Assembly (NCBI GenBank): GCA_023386635.1
Contig: JAEWJH010000073.1
Span: forward strand, 1 to 59,444
Direction: 5' to 3'
From: Pseudomonadota bacterium
GTDB taxonomy: Bacteria; Pseudomonadota; Alphaproteobacteria; Rhizobiales; Xanthobacteraceae
Length of the DNA: 59,444 bases
Shown piece after piece: positions 20,287 through 28,406 of this stretch. Numbering within the stretch: position 1 is the stretch's first letter; each line of letters starts with the position of its first letter. Under the pieces are notes generated by a model. The model was not told the origin of the DNA, ran no database searches, and was given only the letters and a program-made list of their open reading frames with translations. The translations under genes and the position numbers were made by a program.

Positions 20287-20294
20287 GAAAAAAA

Positions 20295-21431
20295 ATGGAC
20301 AAAGCATTTTCCTTCACTTTGAACACCACCGACGGCATGGCGCGGCGCGGCGCGTTCACGACGCCGCACGGTACCGTGCAGACGCCGGCGTTCATGCCGG
20401 TCGGCACGCAGGCGACGGTGAAGGGGCTCAAGCCCGAGGCCGTGCGCGCGACCGGCGCGGAAATCCTGCTCGGCAACACCTATCACCTGATGCTGCGGCC
20501 CGGCGCTGAGCGTGTCGCGGCGCTCGGCGGCCTGCACACATTCATGAACTGGCCGCACCCGATCCTGACGGATTCCGGCGGCTTCCAGGTGATGTCGCTC
20601 GCCTCGCTGCGCAAGCTGACCGAGCAGGGCGTCACCTTCCGCTCGCATATCGACGGCGCGCATGTGACGCTGACGCCCGAGCGCTCGATTGAGATCCAGC
20701 TTCTGCTCGGCGCCGACATCGTCATGCAATTCGACGAATGTCTGAAGCTGCCGGCCGCGCGCGATGATATGGAACGGGCGATGCAGCTTTCGCTGCGCTG
20801 GGGCGAGCGCAGCCTGCGCGCGTTCGAGACGGCGCCCATCGGCCACGCGCTGTTCGGCATCGTTCAGGGTGGCGACGACGCGGGCCTGCGCGCGGATAGC
20901 GCCAGGGCGCTCACTGCGATGCCGTTCCACGGTTATGCCGTGGGTGGGCTTGCCGTGGGCGAACCGCAGGCGGTGATGCTGCGCGTCGTCGAGGAGGTGA
21001 CGCCGCTCTTGCCCGCCGACAAGCCGCGCTACCTGATGGGCGTTGGCAAGCCTGACGATCTGATCGAAGGCGTGGCGCGCGGCATCGACATGTTCGACTG
21101 CGTGATGCCGACCCGCAATGGGCGCCATGGCATGGCCTTCACGCGGTTCGGACCGGTCAATCTCGGCAATGCCCGCCACGCCGACGATCCGCGGCCGCTC
21201 GATCCGGAATGTCCGCATCCGACCGCACGGACCTATTCGCGCGCCTATCTGCATCATCTCTACAAAGCGAACGAACTGCTCGCCGGCATGCTGCTGTCGG
21301 AGATCAACATCGCCTATTATCAGACGCTGATGGCGGGGATGCGTGAGGCGATCGCGGCGGGACGCTTCGCGGATTTCCGCGATACGATACAGGCCGGGTG
21401 GGCCCGTGGCGATCTCGCCCCGCTGGCGTGA
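20295..21431 (+). CDS. tgt: tRNA-guanine transglycosylase
   Basis: The product has 378 residues. It exchanges guanine 34 for preQ1 in tRNAs of the GUN anticodon family. LTDSGGFQVMSLASLRKLTEQGVTF-type sequence (about 89-113) includes the general-base aspartate. HALFGIVQGG (about 185-194) and GGLAVGE (about 215-221) are substrate-loop motifs, and FDCVMPTRNGRHG (about 263-275) holds the nucleophile Asp. The usual zinc ligands (C-x-C-x2-C and His, here near 300-330) appear altered: CPHPTARTYSRAYLHHLY shows only one clear cysteine. The gene follows queA directly. Confidence 0.96.
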   Translation: MDKAFSFTLNTTDGMARRGAFTTPHGTVQTPAFMPVGTQATVKGLKPEAVRATGAEILLGNTYHLMLRPGAERVAALGGLHTFMNWPHPILTDSGGFQVMSLASLRKLTEQGVTFRSHIDGAHVTLTPERSIEIQLLLGADIVMQFDECLKLPAARDDMERAMQLSLRWGERSLRAFETAPIGHALFGIVQGGDDAGLRADSARALTAMPFHGYAVGGLAVGEPQAVMLRVVEEVTPLLPADKPRYLMGVGKPDDLIEGVARGIDMFDCVMPTRNGRHGMAFTRFGPVNLGNARHADDPRPLDPECPHPTARTYSRAYLHHLYKANELLAGMLLSEINIAYYQTLMAGMREAIAAGRFADFRDTIQAGWARGDLAPLA

Positions 21432-21555
21432 TTGCGGCAGCACAATGCGTTCGCGCATGATCTTCGCTATCGCGGGCTCTTGCTTCGCGCGCCATTTGCG
21501 GACAGAACGGGTACAACCAAAAGGAGACAGAGACATGACATCTGGAGGATCACGC

Positions 21556-22539
21556 ATGCGTCATTTCACGGGAATGGTTGCGCTCACGGGCGCGCTCGCG
21601 ATCGGCCTCGCCGCGCTCACGCAGACGCCGGCGCTCGCGCAGAAATATCCGGAACGGCCGGTGAAGATCGTGCTGCCGTTCGGCGCCGGCGGCGTCGCGG
21701 ACGTCACCACGCGCCTCGTGGCGGAGAAACTCGGCGACAAGCTCGGCCAGCGCTTCGTGGTCGAGAACATGCCGGGGGCCGGCGGCATCACCGCGGCGCG
21801 CTCGGTGATGCAGGCGACGCCGGACGGCTACACGCTCGCGCTGTTCTCGAACGGCACGGCGGTCAGCGTCGGCCTGTTCAAGAGCCTGCCGTTCGATCCG
21901 CTCAAGGATTTCCGGCCCGTGGGCAACATGGGCTATTTCGACCTGGTCTTCGTCTCGAGCGTGAAGTCGCCGTACAAGACGCTGGAGGACTTCATCAAGG
22001 CCGCCAAGGCGAGCCCGGGTAAATTCAACATCGGCACCATCGCCGCCGGATCGAGCCAGAACCTCGGCGCCGAACTGTTCAAGTCCACCGCCGGCATCGA
22101 CGCCGCCATCGTGCCGTTCAAGAACAGCGGTGACGTCGCCATCGCGCTGGAGCGCAACGACATCCAGCTCGGCGTCGAGTTCTACGCGGCGCTGCGGCCG
22201 AGCCTGGAATCGAAGAAGTTCATTCCGCTCGCGACCTCCGGCCTCACCCGCGTCACGTATCTCAAGGACGTGCCGACGGTGAAGGAAGCGGCGGGCCTCG
22301 ACTTCGAGGCGACCTCATGGAACGCGATCTATGCGCCGAAGGGCGTGTCGGATGACATCGTGAAGACGCTCAACACCGCGCTGAACGAGGTGCTGAACGA
22401 TCCCGCGATCAAGCAGAAAGCCAACGATATGGGCATCGTCGCCAAGGGCAGCACCCCGGAGGCGCTCAACAAGCGTCTGACGGACGACATCGCCAAGTGG
22501 TCGGCGGTGATCCAGAAGGCCGGTATCGAGAAGCGCTAG
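21556..22539 (+). CDS. Tripartite tricarboxylate transporter substrate-binding (Bug) protein
   Basis: The product has 327 residues from 21556, where GGAGG lies 8 bases upstream and a compact signal peptide (MRHFTGMVALTGALAIGLAA, cut near ALA-Q) begins. An ATG at 21535 also has AGGAG and adds seven residues. The mature protein starts with the Bug hallmark YPERPVKIVLPFGAGGVADV and has FVVENMPGAGG, KSPYKTLEDFIKAAKASPGK and a periplasmic binding-protein fold. No TctA/TctB membrane genes lie nearby, as is common. Its neighbours, a LigI-like hydrolase and a hydroxylase, suggest an aromatic or carboxylated ligand; that is inference. Confidence 0.93.
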   Translation: MRHFTGMVALTGALAIGLAALTQTPALAQKYPERPVKIVLPFGAGGVADVTTRLVAEKLGDKLGQRFVVENMPGAGGITAARSVMQATPDGYTLALFSNGTAVSVGLFKSLPFDPLKDFRPVGNMGYFDLVFVSSVKSPYKTLEDFIKAAKASPGKFNIGTIAAGSSQNLGAELFKSTAGIDAAIVPFKNSGDVAIALERNDIQLGVEFYAALRPSLESKKFIPLATSGLTRVTYLKDVPTVKEAAGLDFEATSWNAIYAPKGVSDDIVKTLNTALNEVLNDPAIKQKANDMGIVAKGSTPEALNKRLTDDIAKWSAVIQKAGIEKR

Positions 22540-22555
22540 AGAACAGGCACAGCAG

Positions 22556-23404
22556 ATGACGCGAGATTTCTCCAAGCGGCGCAAGCCGGCGTTCAAGCTC
22601 CCGCCGGGAGCGACCGACGCCCATTGTCACGTGTTCGGCCCCGGCGCGGTGTTTCCCTACGCACCCAACCGGCGCTACACACCGGAGGATGCGCCAAAGG
22701 AGGATCTCGCGGCGCTGCATGCCCATCTCGGCATCGATCGTGCCGTGATCGTGCAGGCCTCGTGCCACGGCAGCGACAACCGCGCGATGCTCGATGCGCT
22801 CGCGTGGCGGCCGAAGAACTACCGCGGCGTGGCGATCGTCGATGCGCAGACGCCGCCGACCGATTACCCGAAGCTCGCTTTGGCCGGCGTGCGCGGCGTG
22901 CGCTTCAACTTCGTCAAGCATCTCGGCGGCATGCCGGATCTCAACCTGCTGGAAAGCGTGGTGCGCAAGATCAAGCCGCTCGGCTGGCATCTGGTGTTCC
23001 ACGTCGACGCGCCGGATATCGAGCCGCTGGCGGACCTGATCCTCAAGCAGACGGTGCCGGTGGTGATCGACCATATGGGCCGCGTGCCGGGCAAGGACGG
23101 CGTCGATCAGACGCCGTTCAAGGCGCTGCTGAAGCTCCTCGACCACAAGCACGTCTGGGTGAAGGTGTGCGGCTCCGAGCGCATCTCGATGCCGCCCTAT
23201 GACGAGGCAATCCCGATCGCCAGGCGCATCATGGAAGCCGCGGCGGACCGCACGCTGTGGGGCACCGACTTCCCGCATCCGAATTCGACCCATGAAGCCG
23301 ATGAGGCCGATCTGGTCGACCTGGTGCCGAAGTTCGCGCCCGATCCGGCGATGCAGAAGCTGCTGCTGGTCGACAATCCGGCGAAACTGTACGGCTTCAA
23401 CTGA
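22556..23404 (+). CDS. LigI-like amidohydrolase (2-pyrone-4,6-dicarboxylate lactonase family)
   Basis: The product has 282 residues. GATDAHCHVFGPGAVFPYAP (19-38) holds the D-x-H-x-H first metal-type motif of the amidohydrolase fold. VVIDHMGRVP (about 164-173), VKVCGSERIS (about 201-210) and LWGTDFPHPN (about 236-245, catalytic Asp) are typical of LigI-like proteins. LigI opens 2-pyrone-4,6-dicarboxylate in the protocatechuate 4,5-cleavage pathway; this member may act on another lactone. It begins 16 bases after the Bug receptor and is surely cotranscribed with it. A strong terminator separates it from the convergent flavin hydroxylase. Confidence 0.88.
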   Translation: MTRDFSKRRKPAFKLPPGATDAHCHVFGPGAVFPYAPNRRYTPEDAPKEDLAALHAHLGIDRAVIVQASCHGSDNRAMLDALAWRPKNYRGVAIVDAQTPPTDYPKLALAGVRGVRFNFVKHLGGMPDLNLLESVVRKIKPLGWHLVFHVDAPDIEPLADLILKQTVPVVIDHMGRVPGKDGVDQTPFKALLKLLDHKHVWVKVCGSERISMPPYDEAIPIARRIMEAAADRTLWGTDFPHPNSTHEADEADLVDLVPKFAPDPAMQKLLLVDNPAKLYGFN

Positions 23405-23420
23405 TCATCGCAACACAAGC

Positions 23421-23457
23421 AAAAACCCTCCCGCGGTTCGGCGGGAGGGTTTTGTTT
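23421..23457. terminator. Bidirectional terminator
   Basis: An 11-bp stem (23424-23434 with 23441-23451) with a 6-base loop, A-run before and T-rich run after. It serves the hydrolase gene and the convergent hydroxylase gene. Confidence 0.92.
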
Positions 23458-23482
23458 TGCCGGATCCGATGATCGGGGCCGG

Positions 23483-24664
23483 TTACGGCCCGCCGTAGAG
23501 CCACGCGACACTGGCTTGCGCCTGTTCCGGCGTGCGGCTCGACAGCATCCTGTCGCGCAATTCCGCCGTCGGTCCGCGTGCGTGATAGAATTCGCCGTAG
23601 ACGCGCGCCATGATCTGCACCTGCGCGGTGCGCAGATAACGCTGCTGCTGATAGGCGAGGAATGCTTCCGGCAGGTTGTCCGGTTGCTTGGCGACGCATT
23701 CGGCGAGGATCACCGCATCCTCGGTCGCCATGCAGGCGCCCTGCGCGAGATATTGCAGCATCGGATGCGCAGCGTCGCCGAGCAGGGTGACGTTGCCCTT
23801 GGTCCAGTTCTTCACCGGCTCGCGGTCGCACAGCACCCACATCTTCCAGATGTTGATGCGCTCCAGCATGCGCAGCACTTCCGGCCGCTCGCCGTCGAAG
23901 TGCTTCCACAGCAGTTCCTTGCTGCCCTCTGCGTCCCAGCCTTCCTGATACTGATCGGAGTGGAACACGGCGACGAGATTGTAGATTTCGCCGCGGCGCA
24001 TCGGATAGTGCACGAAATGCGTGCGCGGGCCGGCCCACAGGATCACGTCCGGGTGCCAGAGATCGTCGGGCACCTCGTCGCGACGCAGCACCGCGCGATA
24101 GGCGATGTGGCCGGAGACGCGCGGCCTGCCGTCGCCGACGATCCGCTCGCGGACCTTGGACCACATGCCGTCGCAGGCGATCAGCGCGCGGCCGGGAATG
24201 CTGCGGCTGCCGACATGGACGACGATGCCGTTGTCGCCGCGATCCTCGTAGTCGTCGACATGGGCATTGGTTTCCAGCGTCACCAGCTCATGGTCCTGAC
24301 AGGCCTTGAGGAAGGTGCCGTGAATATCCGCGCGATGCGTCACCGCGTAAGGATAACCGAAGGACTGCACCATCTTGTCGCCGAGCCCGACATTGGTGAT
24401 CAGCTTGCCGGTGAGGGCGTCGCGCATCTGCAGATTGCCGGGCACATGCGCGTCGGCGAGCACGGCGTCCTTGAGGCCGATCTTGTCGAGCATGCGGAAG
24501 ATGTTGGGACCGAGCTGGATGCCGGCGCCGACTTCCTTGAACTCGGACGACTGCTCGAACAGGTGGACCGGTATGCCCTTGCGCGCGAGCGCATAGGCCG
24601 CCGCCAGGCCGCCGATGCCGCCGCCCGACACGATGACCGGTTTATCCGTCTTGCTCTGCGCCAC
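23483..24664 (-). CDS. FAD-dependent aromatic hydroxylase (3-hydroxybenzoate 6-hydroxylase-like)
   Basis: The product has 393 residues from a GTG at 24664, chosen because GGAGG lies 8 bases upstream and the dinucleotide-binding fold begins at once (PVIVSGGGIGGLAAAYALAR, about residues 10-29, G-x-G-x-x-G). The second FAD motif is TLLGDAAHPMLQYLAQGACM (near 297-316). ALIACDGMWSKVRERIVGD carries the DG motif that binds FAD and NAD(P)H. The class adds one hydroxyl to aromatic acids such as salicylate or 3-hydroxybenzoate; the 3-hydroxybenzoate assignment is by overall resemblance only. It converges with the Bug receptor-LigI pair. Confidence 0.88.
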   Translation of the reverse strand: MAQSKTDKPVIVSGGGIGGLAAAYALARKGIPVHLFEQSSEFKEVGAGIQLGPNIFRMLDKIGLKDAVLADAHVPGNLQMRDALTGKLITNVGLGDKMVQSFGYPYAVTHRADIHGTFLKACQDHELVTLETNAHVDDYEDRGDNGIVVHVGSRSIPGRALIACDGMWSKVRERIVGDGRPRVSGHIAYRAVLRRDEVPDDLWHPDVILWAGPRTHFVHYPMRRGEIYNLVAVFHSDQYQEGWDAEGSKELLWKHFDGERPEVLRMLERINIWKMWVLCDREPVKNWTKGNVTLLGDAAHPMLQYLAQGACMATEDAVILAECVAKQPDNLPEAFLAYQQQRYLRTAQVQIMARVYGEFYHARGPTAELRDRMLSSRTPEQAQASVAWLYGGP

Positions 24665-24728
24665 GTGATCGTCCTCCGCTCCGTCCAGTTCGCGCCGAAG
24701 ATGCGGCGCAGCAGGGAGGCGTGCAAGC

Positions 24729-24768
24729 AAAAAACAAAAGCAAAACCCGCCGGCACAGGCCGGCGGGT
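24729..24768 (-). terminator. Terminator of the CHRD gene
   Basis: A 10-bp stem (24745-24754 with 24759-24768), 4-base loop, and a long T-rich tail on the minus strand from the A-rich 24729-24744. Confidence 0.88.
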
Positions 24769-24813
24769 GCTTGTCGCAACGGTGCTATGCGCACCGGTCA
24801 GACTTTGGTTGAT

Positions 24814-25254
24814 TTACTTCGTCACCTGGCCGCGGATTTCGCCGGCCTTGTTCTCGGCGGTGTGGATGTTGACGTACATCCGTCCGGCGAGCAGGTCGCT
24901 CGCCTGCGCGTCCGTCAGCGTGGCCGAGCCTTCCAGCGGGCTGGTGGCAGGCGAGATCGGCACCGCGACCGCGCCGTTCTTGCCGGCTTCGCCGACGTGG
25001 AAATGCGCGGCGGTCGCCGGGCCGCTGAGGTCCTTGTAGCTCCCCTTCCACGACAGCTTCTTGGAAGCGGTGTCGTAGGTGGCGGTCACGGAGCCGCTGC
25101 CCTTGCTGTTGGTCGGCGGCACTTCGCTCGCCGCTTTCAGGTCGGCTTTCAGATTGACCACCTCGGCAGACGCAGGCGCGACCGCGAGGAGCGCGGCGGA
25201 GCAGGCGAGAACGGCGAGGCTGGAACGGACGAGGCTGGAGCGCATGTGCATCAT
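24814..25254 (-). CDS. Exported CHRD-domain protein
   Basis: The product has 146 residues. A signal peptide (SSLAVLACSAALLAVAPASA) is followed by one CHRD domain: LKADLKAASEVPPTNSKGSG at the start, AAHFHVGEAGKNG (about 82-94) in the middle, and MYVNIHTAENKAGEIRGQV at the end. CHRD domains were named from chordin and occur in many exported bacterial proteins whose function is unknown. A purine-rich AAGGAC lies before the ATG; starts at 25251 and 25245 are also possible. It has its own terminator and no obvious partner gene. Confidence 0.92.
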   Translation of the reverse strand: MMHMRSSLVRSSLAVLACSAALLAVAPASAEVVNLKADLKAASEVPPTNSKGSGSVTATYDTASKKLSWKGSYKDLSGPATAAHFHVGEAGKNGAVAVPISPATSPLEGSATLTDAQASDLLAGRMYVNIHTAENKAGEIRGQVTK

Positions 25255-25376
25255 GGGAAAAAGTCCTTTCGAGGAAAGGCGGGTCAAGTTCGGCACGGAG
25301 GCCCGACATAAGGCCGGACGCAAGGCAAACACCGTCGGCGAGCGTCTATTCCGCGGGCCTGGAAAAGTGATCGTCG

Positions 25377-25595
25377 TCAGTGGATCACCAGGACGGTCGT
25401 CTCGCTGCGTTCGCCGCAGCTTTCGCACGACCAGACGTGGCGGACGACGCCATGTCCCGAGCCCGGGGTATTCTCCCCGTCGAATGTCGACATATCGGGC
25501 GCGACGAGCATGTCGCCGCAATGGGGGCATTCCGGCAGGCGCGCGGCACGATCGCGCGCACGGGGAGCGAAGCTGGTCTCGATTTCGCACGGCAT
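25377..25595 (-). CDS. Small zinc-ribbon protein
   Basis: The product has 72 residues. Two cysteine pairs, CPHCG (about 22-26) and CESCG (about 57-61), form a likely zinc ribbon, separated by an MLVAPDMSTFDG segment. CGGAGA precedes the ATG at 25595. The long in-frame extension to 25883 is antisense to the following flavoprotein gene and is rejected. The function is unknown; such short ribbons often bind nucleic acid or act as redox or metal modules. Confidence 0.7.
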   Translation of the reverse strand: MPCEIETSFAPRARDRAARLPECPHCGDMLVAPDMSTFDGENTPGSGHGVVRHVWSCESCGERSETTVLVIH

Positions 25596-25770
25596 GCTCG
25601 TTCTCCGGATTCGCGGATTGCTGGAAATGACGCTGATCCGTAGCCCGGCGATGTGGCAGGGGCGGGACGTTTTCGTGAAAGTTGGATGACGCCCGAGATT
25701 GAATTGGCCACGCCGTGTTATTGTGCGATGCGAGAACACGAATGACGGTGCAAAGCCGGCAAAGGGTATT

Positions 25771-27033
25771 GTGACCAACGAACAAGCAAGCAAAGCGTTC
25801 CGTGTCGCCATCGTCGGCGGCGGCCCCGCCGGGCTGATGGCGGCCGATGTGTTGTCGCGCGCGGCCGATCCGGCGATCAGCATCGCGATTTACGACCGGA
25901 TGCCGTCGCTCGGCCGCAAATTCCTGATGGCGGGACGCGGCGGGCTCAATCTCACGCACAGCGAGCCGCTGGAGCGTTTCACGACGCGCTATGGCGATGC
26001 AGCCAGTGCGATCGCGCCGGCGCTCGCCGCACTGTCGCCACAGGATCTGCGCGATTGGGCGCAAGCGCTAGGCGAGCCGACCTTCGTCGGCTCCAGCGGG
26101 CGCGTGTTTCCGAAAAGCTTCAAGGCATCGCCGCTGCTGCGGGCCTGGCTGCGCCGCCTTGGGACGCGCGGTGTGACGCTGCACACACGGCATCGCTGGT
26201 CCGGATGGAGCGCGGACGGCGCCTTGCAGTTCATGACGCCGGAAGGCGTGCGAATGGTGACGGCGGAGGCGACCGTGCTGGCGCTCGGTGGCGCAAGCTG
26301 GCCGCGGCTCGGTTCCGACGGCGGCTGGGTCGATATTCTAGGCGGTGCCGGAATTCCAGTAACGCCGCTGCGGCCGGCGAATTGCGGGCTCGTCATCGCC
26401 TGGTCGCCACTGTTAGAGGAGCGGTTTCACGGCCAGCCGCTCAAACGCATCGCGCTCACGCTCGGCGCGCGGACCGTGCGCGGCGAAGCGATGGTGACAC
26501 GGACTGGTCTTGAGGGCGGGGCGGTCTATGCGCTGTCGTCCTCTGTACGCGATGCGTTGGGCAACGCATCGCCGGTGACGCTCACCCTGGCGCTGCGGCC
26601 GGACATGACGGCGGCGGATCTGGCCGCGCGTTTGTCGCGGCCGCGCGGCAAGCAGTCGCTGGCGGGTTTCCTGCGCAAGGCGGTGCAACTGGCGCCGCCG
26701 GCCATCGGTCTCCTGCACGAAGCTGCGCTGGCGGGTGGCCGCCGGCTTGCCGACCTCACGGCGGCGGAACTCGCGTCGCTCATCAATGCGGTGCCGCTGC
26801 TCGTGGCCGGCGTCACCGCCCTCGACCGCGCGATCTCGACCGCCGGCGGGGTGCCCTTTACCGCGCTGGATGCCACCCTGATGGTGCGGGATCGCCCCGG
26901 ATTGTATGTGGCCGGCGAAATGCTGGACTGGGAGGCGCCGACCGGCGGCTACCTGCTGCAGGCCGCCATGGCGACGGGAGTACTGGCCGCGAATGGTATT
27001 ATGATACAGAAACGCGATCGTGATGACTCGTGA
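25771..27033 (+). CDS. BaiN/HI0933-like FAD-dependent oxidoreductase
   Basis: The product has 420 residues from a GTG at 25771 with AAGGG upstream; the frame to 25699 is an extension lacking family similarity. FRVAIVGGGPAGLMAADVLS (about 10-29) is the FAD-binding G-x-G-x-x-G fold. GRKFLMAGRGGLNLTHSEP (about 48-66) is diagnostic of the HI0933 family, and the C-terminal LYVAGEMLDWEAPTGGYLLQ (about 380-399) closes the FAD site. Relatives act on varied substrates or are unassigned, so the reaction is unknown. Confidence 0.9.
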   Translation: MTNEQASKAFRVAIVGGGPAGLMAADVLSRAADPAISIAIYDRMPSLGRKFLMAGRGGLNLTHSEPLERFTTRYGDAASAIAPALAALSPQDLRDWAQALGEPTFVGSSGRVFPKSFKASPLLRAWLRRLGTRGVTLHTRHRWSGWSADGALQFMTPEGVRMVTAEATVLALGGASWPRLGSDGGWVDILGGAGIPVTPLRPANCGLVIAWSPLLEERFHGQPLKRIALTLGARTVRGEAMVTRTGLEGGAVYALSSSVRDALGNASPVTLTLALRPDMTAADLAARLSRPRGKQSLAGFLRKAVQLAPPAIGLLHEAALAGGRRLADLTAAELASLINAVPLLVAGVTALDRAISTAGGVPFTALDATLMVRDRPGLYVAGEMLDWEAPTGGYLLQAAMATGVLAANGIMIQKRDRDDS

Positions 27034-27197
27034 TACCGTGCCGCATTGCCAACAAAGCGCGAACCGGTCATCGGAAAAAGGTTAACAGTTTCTTATATTT
27101 CCATTGAAAATCCCTGCGTTGATGCGTCGCAGCAATTTTAATTTGCGTCACGCCGAGCCCTGACTATCTTCGTCCGAAGATGAAGGGACGTTCAGAA

Positions 27198-28391
27198 ATG
27201 GATTCGCGTATTCGCCCGGTCGCTCCGATGGCGGCCGTTTGCCTGCTTCTGCTGGCTGGTCTCACCGCCTGCGACGAGGCCCCCGCATCGGCCACCGCCG
27301 AGCCGGTGGCGCCGGAAGTCTCGTTCGGGACCTTGCATGCCGGCCCGCGACCGGTCGTGCGCGAGTTGCCGGGCCGGATCGCGCCGATGCGCATCGCGGA
27401 GGTGCGGGCGCGGGTGTCCGGCATCGTCACCGAGCGCGCGTTCTCGCAGGGCACGGACGTGAAAGCCGGCGACGTGCTCTATCGCATCGACCCGGTGCCG
27501 TTCGAGGTGGAACTGCAGGCCGCGCAGGCTGCGCATGACAAGGCCAAGGCCGCGTTCGAACTCGCCGAACAGCAGGCCAAGCGCATGGAAACGCTGGTTG
27601 CCGAGAAGGCCGTGTCGCGCGTCCAGTTTGAAACCGCGACATCGGAAATGCAGCAGGCCAGGGCCGACGTCGCTGCGCGCGCCGCCGATGTCCGCCGCGC
27701 GAGGCTCAATCTCGAATACGCCACGGTGCGTTCGCCGATCAACGGCCGGGTCGGCCGCGCGCTCGTTACCGAAGGCGCGCTGGTGGGACAGGGCGAGGCG
27801 ACGCATCTCGCCACCGTGCAGCAACTCGATCCGATCTATGCCGACTTCACCCAGTCGATCAGCGAACTCAACCAGCTTCGCCGCGACTTCGAGAGCGGCG
27901 CGCTGGAGCGCGTCTCGCAGGATGCGGTGAAGGTGCGGCTCGTGCTCGATGACGGCACGGTCTACGCGCATCCCGGCAAACTGCTGTTCTCCGACGCGAC
28001 CGTCGATCCCTCGACCGGACAGGTGACGCTGCGCGGCGAATTCCCCAATCCGAAGCATGAACTGCTGCCGGGCATGTATGTCCGCGTGCAGATCGAGCAG
28101 GGCATCGACGACGATGCCATCGCCGTGCCGCAACAGGCGGTGCAGCGCAACGCCGCCGGCGGCAGCGAGGTCTATGTGCTGCGTCACGACAATCGCGTGG
28201 TGGTGCAGCCGATCCGCACCGGCCGCACGGTCGATGCCGACTGGCTGGTGCTCGACGGTCTGAAGAATGGCGACCGCGTCGTGGTCGAAGGCTTCCAGAA
28301 GATCAGCGCCGGCGCCGCCGTGCGTCCGGTCACCTGGAATGCGACGCGTCGCGCGGAAGCGGAGACGGCCTCTTCCGTCAAGACGCGCTAA
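27198..28391 (+). CDS. RND efflux periplasmic adaptor (membrane fusion protein)
   Basis: The product has 397 residues; the ATG at 27198 has AAGGGA upstream and gives a lipoprotein signal with lipobox LTAC (Cys25). The order is as in AcrA/MexA: beta-barrel and lipoyl halves (VRARVSGIVTERAFSQGTDV, about 71-90), a helical hairpin (AAQAAHDKAKAAFELAEQQA), then INGRVGRALVTEGALVG closing the lipoyl domain, and a beta-barrel ending in GDRVVVEGFQKI. It links the inner-membrane pump encoded 15 bases downstream to an outer-membrane channel. No TolC-type gene or regulator is adjacent, so the channel must be encoded elsewhere. Confidence 0.95.
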   Translation: MDSRIRPVAPMAAVCLLLLAGLTACDEAPASATAEPVAPEVSFGTLHAGPRPVVRELPGRIAPMRIAEVRARVSGIVTERAFSQGTDVKAGDVLYRIDPVPFEVELQAAQAAHDKAKAAFELAEQQAKRMETLVAEKAVSRVQFETATSEMQQARADVAARAADVRRARLNLEYATVRSPINGRVGRALVTEGALVGQGEATHLATVQQLDPIYADFTQSISELNQLRRDFESGALERVSQDAVKVRLVLDDGTVYAHPGKLLFSDATVDPSTGQVTLRGEFPNPKHELLPGMYVRVQIEQGIDDDAIAVPQQAVQRNAAGGSEVYVLRHDNRVVVQPIRTGRTVDADWLVLDGLKNGDRVVVEGFQKISAGAAVRPVTWNATRRAEAETASSVKTR

Positions 28392-28406
28392 CGCGGTCTG
28401 CTGCAC

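Noticed and set aside
20070..21557. 495-codon minus-strand frame
   Set aside because: Antisense to tgt and the intergenic repeat before it; composition typical of shadow frames.
23516..25039. 507-codon plus-strand frame
   Set aside because: Antisense to the flavin hydroxylase and the CHRD gene and crosses the terminator between them.
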